Shown here: positions 8,479 through 11,809 of the stretch, in pieces
How the letters are laid out: the number at the start of each line of letters is the position of its first letter
How positions within the stretch are numbered: the first letter of the stretch is position 1
Origin: WTAW01 sp050115915
GTDB lineage: Bacteria; Acidobacteriota; Aminicenantia; Aminicenantales; Aminicenantaceae
Direction: 5' to 3'
Length of the DNA: 11,809 nt
Assembly: GCA_050115915.1 (NCBI GenBank)
Contig: JASFPP010000124.1
Span: forward strand, 1 to 11,809
Made by a program: the position numbers and the translations under genes
Notes under the pieces: generated by a model
The model's input: the letters and a program-made list of their open reading frames with translations, nothing else
Database searches by the model: none
What the model was told of the DNA's origin: nothing

Positions 8479-8515
8479 TTGATATCGATCGAAAGGATTA
8501 TCTGGAAAAGTAGTT

Positions 8516-9841
8516 TTATTTAGGGTGTGTGATCTTTAGGACTATTGGATTGGGCCATGTCCGGTCATTGTAGATTCTTTGTGCGCGTATTGCCGTGATG
8601 TGGAGACCATCCTCTTTTTGAATCCATATAGTTTTTGGAGCGACTTCAGGTTGATATTCAAGGATTTTGTCGTTCTGGCCTAAAACACTCACTTCAGTTA
8701 AGGCTGAGGCTTGGACTGATTTCAGGATGAAGCTTTTTTTGGTTCCCCATTCCCATTCCTCTTGTGTGATGAAGGCATAAATCGTGTTCTTATCTTTCTT
8801 TTTTGTGAACCAGATATTGCCCTCTCTCATATTTTTCCAGGGACGGACAGAATAGATCGCTTCAGAGTTGATAAACATCCAGGCGCCCAGTTCGCGGAGG
8901 ATGTTTTCTTGCTCCTGGGGAATCTCACCATTGGGTTCCGGCCCGATGTTCAGCAGCATGGTCCCGCCTTTAGCACGTGTTTCGATGAGAGCGTTTATCC
9001 ACTCAGTGCCGGAAAGATACGTTTCATTTGTGGGTTTGAACTGCCAGGATGTGCCCATTGTGAAGCAAGCTTCCCACGGCTCCTTTAGCATGTTGGGCGG
9101 CAGTTCTTCTCCGGTTGAGGGGGATATTTCAGGCGTTTCCAGTACTCCTCGAGTGATTACACAGTTTGGCTGCAGTTCCCATGTGAGATTTAAAAGGCCC
9201 TCGGGAGGGCCATCGATGAAAAGAACATCTATGGGCCCATAGTTTGTGAACAACTCTCTAACCTGTTTTTGATTGATGGCCATCAACTTTTGATTATTTT
9301 TTGGTTGTGCGTCTTGGCCATAACGGCTGATCAGCTTTCCTTGTTTGTGAAGCACATAAAAATCGTCCGGCGAAAAGTAGAAGCCTGCGGCGATTCCCTG
9401 TTTTCGAAATGCCTCAACGATCTCTTTGGTGACATCCCTCTCGAAAGGAGTATTTTTGATGTTGAAATCGTTGCTTTCCGTGTGGAACATACAAAAGCCA
9501 GAGTGATGCTTGGTGGTAAACACCATATATTTAAAACCAGAGATCCTCGCCAATCTGGCCCACAAATCCGGATCGAATCGAGTGGGATTGAATGTCTGGG
9601 GAAGTTGTTTGAAGAACCGCTCGGTATAATCGTTAGAAGCACCAACCAGGGAATGGCTTATCACTGTTCCGATCTGACTATCCATACCCCAGTGAATGAA
9701 AAGGCCCAATCCAACATCTTTTAACCATTCAAGACGCTCGGGTTTATTGCCGACCTTATCTTGAGAAAGGACTGGATTTACGATCAATGCCAGAACTAAA
9801 ATAATCAAGGCGCACTTAGGGTGTTGTTGGACTTTTTCCAT
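8516..9841 (-). CDS. Exported glycoside hydrolase family 29 alpha-L-fucosidase
   Basis: This 441-residue protein is expected to remove terminal alpha-L-fucose from glycans outside the cytoplasm. Residues 1-26 are a signal peptide (hydrophobic 'ALIILVLALIV' core, 'LSQ' end). GH29 landmarks follow: 'GLFIHWG' at 46-52, 'GFKYMVFTTKHHSGFCMF' at 102-119, 'GFYFSPDDF' at 153-161, 'DVLFIDG' at 205-211 with D210 as the likely nucleophile, 'ETPE' at 235-238 and 'PWEACFTMGTSW' at 255-266 near where the acid/base is found in part of the family, and 'LLNIGPEPNGEIP' at 296-308. A beta-rich C-terminal domain covers about 340-441. The usual KHHDGF motif reads KHHSGF here. Length and motif order are normal for the compact members of the family. 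AAGGAG at 9848-9853 precedes the ATG. It lies 22 bp after the PilZ gene on the same strand, so they are probably one operon. Confidence 0.92.
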   Translation of the reverse strand: MEKVQQHPKCALIILVLALIVNPVLSQDKVGNKPERLEWLKDVGLGLFIHWGMDSQIGTVISHSLVGASNDYTERFFKQLPQTFNPTRFDPDLWARLARISGFKYMVFTTKHHSGFCMFHTESNDFNIKNTPFERDVTKEIVEAFRKQGIAAGFYFSPDDFYVLHKQGKLISRYGQDAQPKNNQKLMAINQKQVRELFTNYGPIDVLFIDGPPEGLLNLTWELQPNCVITRGVLETPEISPSTGEELPPNMLKEPWEACFTMGTSWQFKPTNETYLSGTEWINALIETRAKGGTMLLNIGPEPNGEIPQEQENILRELGAWMFINSEAIYSVRPWKNMREGNIWFTKKKDKNTIYAFITQEEWEWGTKKSFILKSVQASALTEVSVLGQNDKILEYQPEVAPKTIWIQKEDGLHITAIRAQRIYNDRTWPNPIVLKITHPK

Positions 9842-9863
9842 GTCACTCTCCTTGGATTTTAAT

Positions 9864-10166
9864 TTAAGGAATGAATTGTACTCCCGTTAGAAATCCTTTT
9901 TCGCTTTTTTTCTGCCAGATAACTTTGACAATCGACTCGATGGGTTTAGGAGTCGGGCTTTGAAGCTCGTACTTCACTTCGAGAATTGTGCCAGGAGAAA
10001 ATTCCTTGTTTAAAAGAAGACACAATCCACCTTCACTGATATCCTGAATGAGGCCTTCTTCTCCTGAGGGTACCAGCTCACGATACGACATCTTTCTAAA
10101 TACTTCTCTTCTGGGATATAACCGTTTCTCTTCTCCATCAGGATTGTTTTGGTAATCATCAGCCAT
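9864..10166 (-). CDS. PilZ domain protein, predicted cyclic-di-GMP receptor
   Basis: This small cytoplasmic protein (100 residues from the ATG at 10166) is essentially one PilZ domain. The two c-di-GMP contact motifs are present: RxxxR at R20-R24 ('RREVFR') and DxSxxG at D42-G47 ('DISEGG'). The strands that follow ('GTILEVKYEL', 'SIVKVIWQKK', 'GFLTGVQF') fit the PilZ barrel. I chose the ATG at 10166 because AAAGGGGG (10173-10180) sits six bases upstream. The longer open frame starts with a TTG at 10196, whose region would instead encode the inverted repeat and the ribosome site. A stand-alone PilZ protein normally acts by binding a partner when c-di-GMP is high. The fucosidase gene follows after 22 bp, and an HD-GYP gene lies elsewhere in the window. 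Confidence 0.88.
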   Translation of the reverse strand: MADDYQNNPDGEEKRLYPRREVFRKMSYRELVPSGEEGLIQDISEGGLCLLLNKEFSPGTILEVKYELQSPTPKPIESIVKVIWQKKSEKGFLTGVQFIP

Positions 10167-10172
10167 CTTACG

Positions 10173-10180
10173 CCCCCTTT
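10173..10180 (-). promoter_or_regulatory. Ribosome binding site that decides the PilZ start
   Basis: AAAGGGGG, read on the minus strand, ends six bases before the ATG at 10166. It favours that ATG over the upstream in-frame TTG at 10196, which has no comparable site. It abuts and slightly overlaps the inverted repeat at 10179-10196. Confidence 0.7.
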
Positions 10181-10196
10181 GTGTATTTTTACACAA
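10179..10196. repeat. Perfect 7-bp inverted repeat, possible operator or leader hairpin of the PilZ-fucosidase unit
   Basis: The arms TTGTGTA (10179-10185) and TACACAA (10190-10196) are perfect inverted repeats around TTTT. In the PilZ leader RNA this would form a seven-pair stem with an AAAA loop directly abutting the ribosome site. As DNA it has the size and symmetry of a dimeric repressor or activator site. The sequence cannot tell these apart. Confidence 0.5.
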
Positions 10197-10400
10197 GCAT
10201 AGATGCTATATTTAGCTTATCATAATTTGAATTTCGGAAAAACCTATACTTATCCGTATTGAGAAATGGAAAAGTTCAGATTGAGTCCCACAATGATAAA
10301 GGATACTAAAAGCGGACATCTAACATTTCAGGAGGTCTGTTCCCGAACGATCCGTTTGAGCACCAATCCTCATTTCTCTTTATAATAGTGACCTAGCGCT

Positions 10401-10428
10401 AAAAAATAGGTGCCAGGTCCACTTTTTT
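10401..10428. repeat. REP-like imperfect palindrome, copy 1
   Basis: An A-run leads into TAGGTGCC, then AGGTCCAC, then a T-run. The outer A6/T6 arms and the inner GTG/CAC can pair. The core AATAGGTGCC-x-G-x-x-CC is shared with copy 2 at 10440, 11 bp further right. Short repeated palindromes of this GGTGCC type are, from memory, common in intergenic DNA of several bacterial phyla and often go with IS200-like REP-associated transposases. None is in this window. Confidence 0.45.
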
Positions 10429-10439
10429 ACTACCCCTGG

Positions 10440-10462
10440 AAATAGGTGCCTGACCCCTATTT
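10440..10462. repeat. REP-like palindrome, copy 2, next to the serine-hydrolase stop codon
   Basis: The perfect arms AAATAGG (10440-10446) and CCTATTT (10456-10462) flank a nine-base centre with one more G:C pair. The element begins one base beyond the stop codon of the leftward serine hydrolase, so it could form a 3' hairpin on that mRNA. There is no T-run after it, so it is not a standard intrinsic terminator. Confidence 0.5.
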
Positions 10463-10463
10463 A

Positions 10464-11809
10464 TTAATTGTTTTGGGGGTATTGGGTGGTGGCGACGGCT
10501 GCAATGCTCTCTCTGTTATCGTCGGTTACTGCGGTTATTGCATAGTAATATTTCTGATCGGATTCTAGCACAGGATGCCAGAATTCATATATCCCGGCAT
10601 TCACTTCATCGAGGAGGATCCAGTTTTCGTTCGTCAAGTCATAAATCCTGTGTTCGAGCTGATAGATTCGATAACGGGTCACATTAACCGTTGAGTTTCT
10701 GGGATTGGGCTGCCAATTCACTTGGTTTATGTACTCAGCTTGTAGGAGGCTGCGGTTTTCGTACTTGCTTGCGCTCGCCTCTAGAGGATTGTATGGGGGG
10801 TCGCCAAGAGACGAGTAAATGGGGTATAAGAGGTAATAGACCATCCATTTGAATATATAATCGGCGTTTAGTCCTGCATCTAACCGCACGGGATTAGGAA
10901 AGGCAATCGTTACGACAACCATGTTCAACTCGGGAATATTCAGGATAAACTGGCCTCCATAACCCCAGGCAAAATAGCAATTGTAGTCGAATATATTGTA
11001 AAGCCTCCACAAATATCCGTAGCCGAATTGATCGGCCTGCGCCTGGAAACGGATGGAGTCTTTGACCCAGTGTTCGGATACGATCTGTCCGCCATCGATG
11101 GAACTGCTGCGAAGATAGAGGTCCCCAAACCGGGCCATATCCCGAGGGGCAAAATACATCTGAAACCCTCCTGTATAATAACCTTGAGGATCTTGTTCCC
11201 AGTCTCGGACTGAGATGTTCAGGGGTTCGAACAAATATCTGTCCGCAAAGTCCTTGGTGCTCATTCCTGTTGCCCGGGTGATGATGACGGACAACAGATG
11301 TGTATCTGCATTGGAATAATGGTACTCTTCTCCTGGATTAAAACCTAAGGGATGGTTAAAGATGTATTCAACCCAATTGGGGCTGGCGAACAAGTCGAGT
11401 TCATAAGGATTTCTGAATCCTGGTGATGATTCATTGGGGGGGAGGCCCGCTGTCATAGTCAGCAGTTGCTCGATTGTGATTGCGAAAAATCTTGGATCTG
11501 CAACTGTTTCTGCATAATCGGGGAAAAAATCCATAATCCTCTGGTGGATGCTCTGGATGTATCCTTGTTCGATGGCGATACCGACCAGGGCGGAGAGGAC
11601 ACTCTTTGAGACGGAATGAATGGCTTGCGGATCGTTTTGATTGTAGAGGTGGAAGTAGCGCTCCCCGATGAGATATCCGTTTCTAGCGATAAGCACACAC
11701 CGGAGATACGGCATGTGTTCCGCTATGTGAAAAGCTCGATCAAAGATATCAGAATTGAGTCCTTGAGCTTCAGGAGTGGATATCGGCCAGGGATAGGGTG
11801 GATGAATTC
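10464..11809 (-). CDS. Serine hydrolase of the beta-lactamase / PBP4-like family with a C-terminal fibronectin-III-like domain (N-terminus beyond window)
   Basis: The frame is open from the stop at 10464-10466 to the right edge, so at least 447 residues are present and the true start lies outside. The ATG at 11712-11714 is internal: the residues upstream of it ('YPWPISTPEAQGLNS') match the typical 'W-x-x-S-x-P-E-x-x-G' lead-in of this family. Counting from that internal Met, catalytic motifs are SVSK at 34-37 (nucleophile S34, base K37), YSN at 133-135, and 'GYGGQ' at 251-255 in the place of the third motif. Residues about 330-412 ('VNWQPNPRN ... RYRIYQLE ... YYYAITAVTD') look like a fibronectin-III-like domain, probably for binding or anchoring. 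The family includes esterases, D-amino-peptidases and beta-lactamases, and the substrate cannot be deduced. An exported location is likely but the signal peptide is not visible. Confidence 0.88.
   Translation of the reverse strand, partial: IHPPYPWPISTPEAQGLNSDIFDRAFHIAEHMPYLRCVLIARNGYLIGERYFHLYNQNDPQAIHSVSKSVLSALVGIAIEQGYIQSIHQRIMDFFPDYAETVADPRFFAITIEQLLTMTAGLPPNESSPGFRNPYELDLFASPNWVEYIFNHPLGFNPGEEYHYSNADTHLLSVIITRATGMSTKDFADRYLFEPLNISVRDWEQDPQGYYTGGFQMYFAPRDMARFGDLYLRSSSIDGGQIVSEHWVKDSIRFQAQADQFGYGYLWRLYNIFDYNCYFAWGYGGQFILNIPELNMVVVTIAFPNPVRLDAGLNADYIFKWMVYYLLYPIYSSLGDPPYNPLEASASKYENRSLLQAEYINQVNWQPNPRNSTVNVTRYRIYQLEHRIYDLTNENWILLDEVNAGIYEFWHPVLESDQKYYYAITAVTDDNRESIAAVATTQYPQNN

Larger units (their letters stand above)
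10167..10463. other. Intergenic region between the PilZ and serine-hydrolase genes
   Basis: These 297 bp contain the PilZ leader, with its ribosome site and inverted repeat, and two REP-like palindromes at 10401-10428 and 10440-10462. A perfect TATAAT at 10381-10386 on the plus strand has TTGAGC 19 bp upstream (10356-10361). No rightward gene follows, so it is probably fortuitous. A 30-codon frame at 10293-10385 has no ribosome site and no recognisable product. No other gene is seen. Confidence 0.6.

Noticed and set aside
8479..8515. A bidirectional terminator between the converging MBL-fold and fucosidase genes.
   Set aside because: The 37 bp contain no stem of useful length followed by a T-run on either strand.
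9269..9724. A 151-codon rightward open frame inside the fucosidase gene.
   Set aside because: It is antisense to a clear GH29 coding region, including its catalytic motifs, and its product shows no domain. It is a shadow frame.
10167..10196. Ten-residue N-terminal extension of the PilZ protein from a TTG start.
   Set aside because: It would encode the inverted repeat and the ribosome site as protein; the internal ATG has an excellent AAAGGGGG site, the TTG does not.
10293..10385. A 30-codon rightward frame starting with ATG and ending in three consecutive in-frame stops.
   Set aside because: It has no ribosome site before the ATG and no recognisable product, and it lies in a short intergenic region. 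It may be a remnant of something larger, but nothing in the sequence supports a gene.
10356..10386. Promoter-like TTGAGC and perfect TATAAT on the plus strand.
   Set aside because: The spacer is 19 bp and no rightward gene follows; it would only read antisense into the serine-hydrolase gene. Most likely a chance match in AT-rich DNA.
11712..11714. This ATG as start of the serine hydrolase.
   Set aside because: The frame stays open upstream to the edge and encodes family-typical sequence, so the Met is internal.

Overview
The window looks like a stretch of chromosome from an uncultured-type Gram-negative bacterium of moderate GC. The best guess is Acidobacteriota or Aminicenantes (former OP8). 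Three features point there, all from remembered family resemblance rather than a search: a very large kinase of the form zinc ribbon, Ser/Thr kinase, membrane segment, TolB/FlgO-like domain and TPRs; a serine hydrolase with a fibronectin-III-like tail of the 'WQPNPRN...RYRIY' kind; and exported hydrolases next to signalling genes. No phage gene, complete transposon, CRISPR array, tRNA or rRNA is visible.

Layout. Positions 1-4047 hold a leftward unit read from 4047 down: a 641-residue helical-repeat protein, an HD-GYP protein whose start overlaps it by 11 bp, and 35 bp later a FAD-dependent amine-oxidase-family protein that runs off the left edge. A 289-bp divergent intergenic region (4048-4336) carries a sigma70-like promoter for the rightward unit and a Fur-box-like AT-rich repeat. 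The rightward unit (4337-8478) is the 1049-residue receptor-type Ser/Thr kinase followed by an exported metallo-beta-lactamase-fold hydrolase. It converges on a leftward pair (10166 to 8516): a PilZ protein followed 22 bp later by an exported GH29 alpha-L-fucosidase. A 297-bp intergenic region (10167-10463) holds a perfect inverted repeat just before the PilZ ribosome site and two REP-like short palindromic repeats. The right end is a leftward serine hydrolase of the beta-lactamase/PBP4-like family, whose N-terminus lies beyond the window.

How the genes may work together. Three regulatory proteins lie within 10 kb: a predicted c-di-GMP phosphodiesterase of HD-GYP type, a PilZ c-di-GMP receptor, and a transmembrane Ser/Thr kinase. 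Among them are exported or probably exported hydrolases (MBL fold, fucosidase, serine hydrolase). The sequence supports operon-like pairings but does not prove a shared pathway. The most unusual observations are an N-terminal module of about 135 residues shared by the two overlapping genes (helical-repeat protein and HD-GYP protein), and an Asn in place of the first metal-binding His of the HxHxDH motif in the MBL-fold protein. I did not find convincing evidence of a wholly new system.
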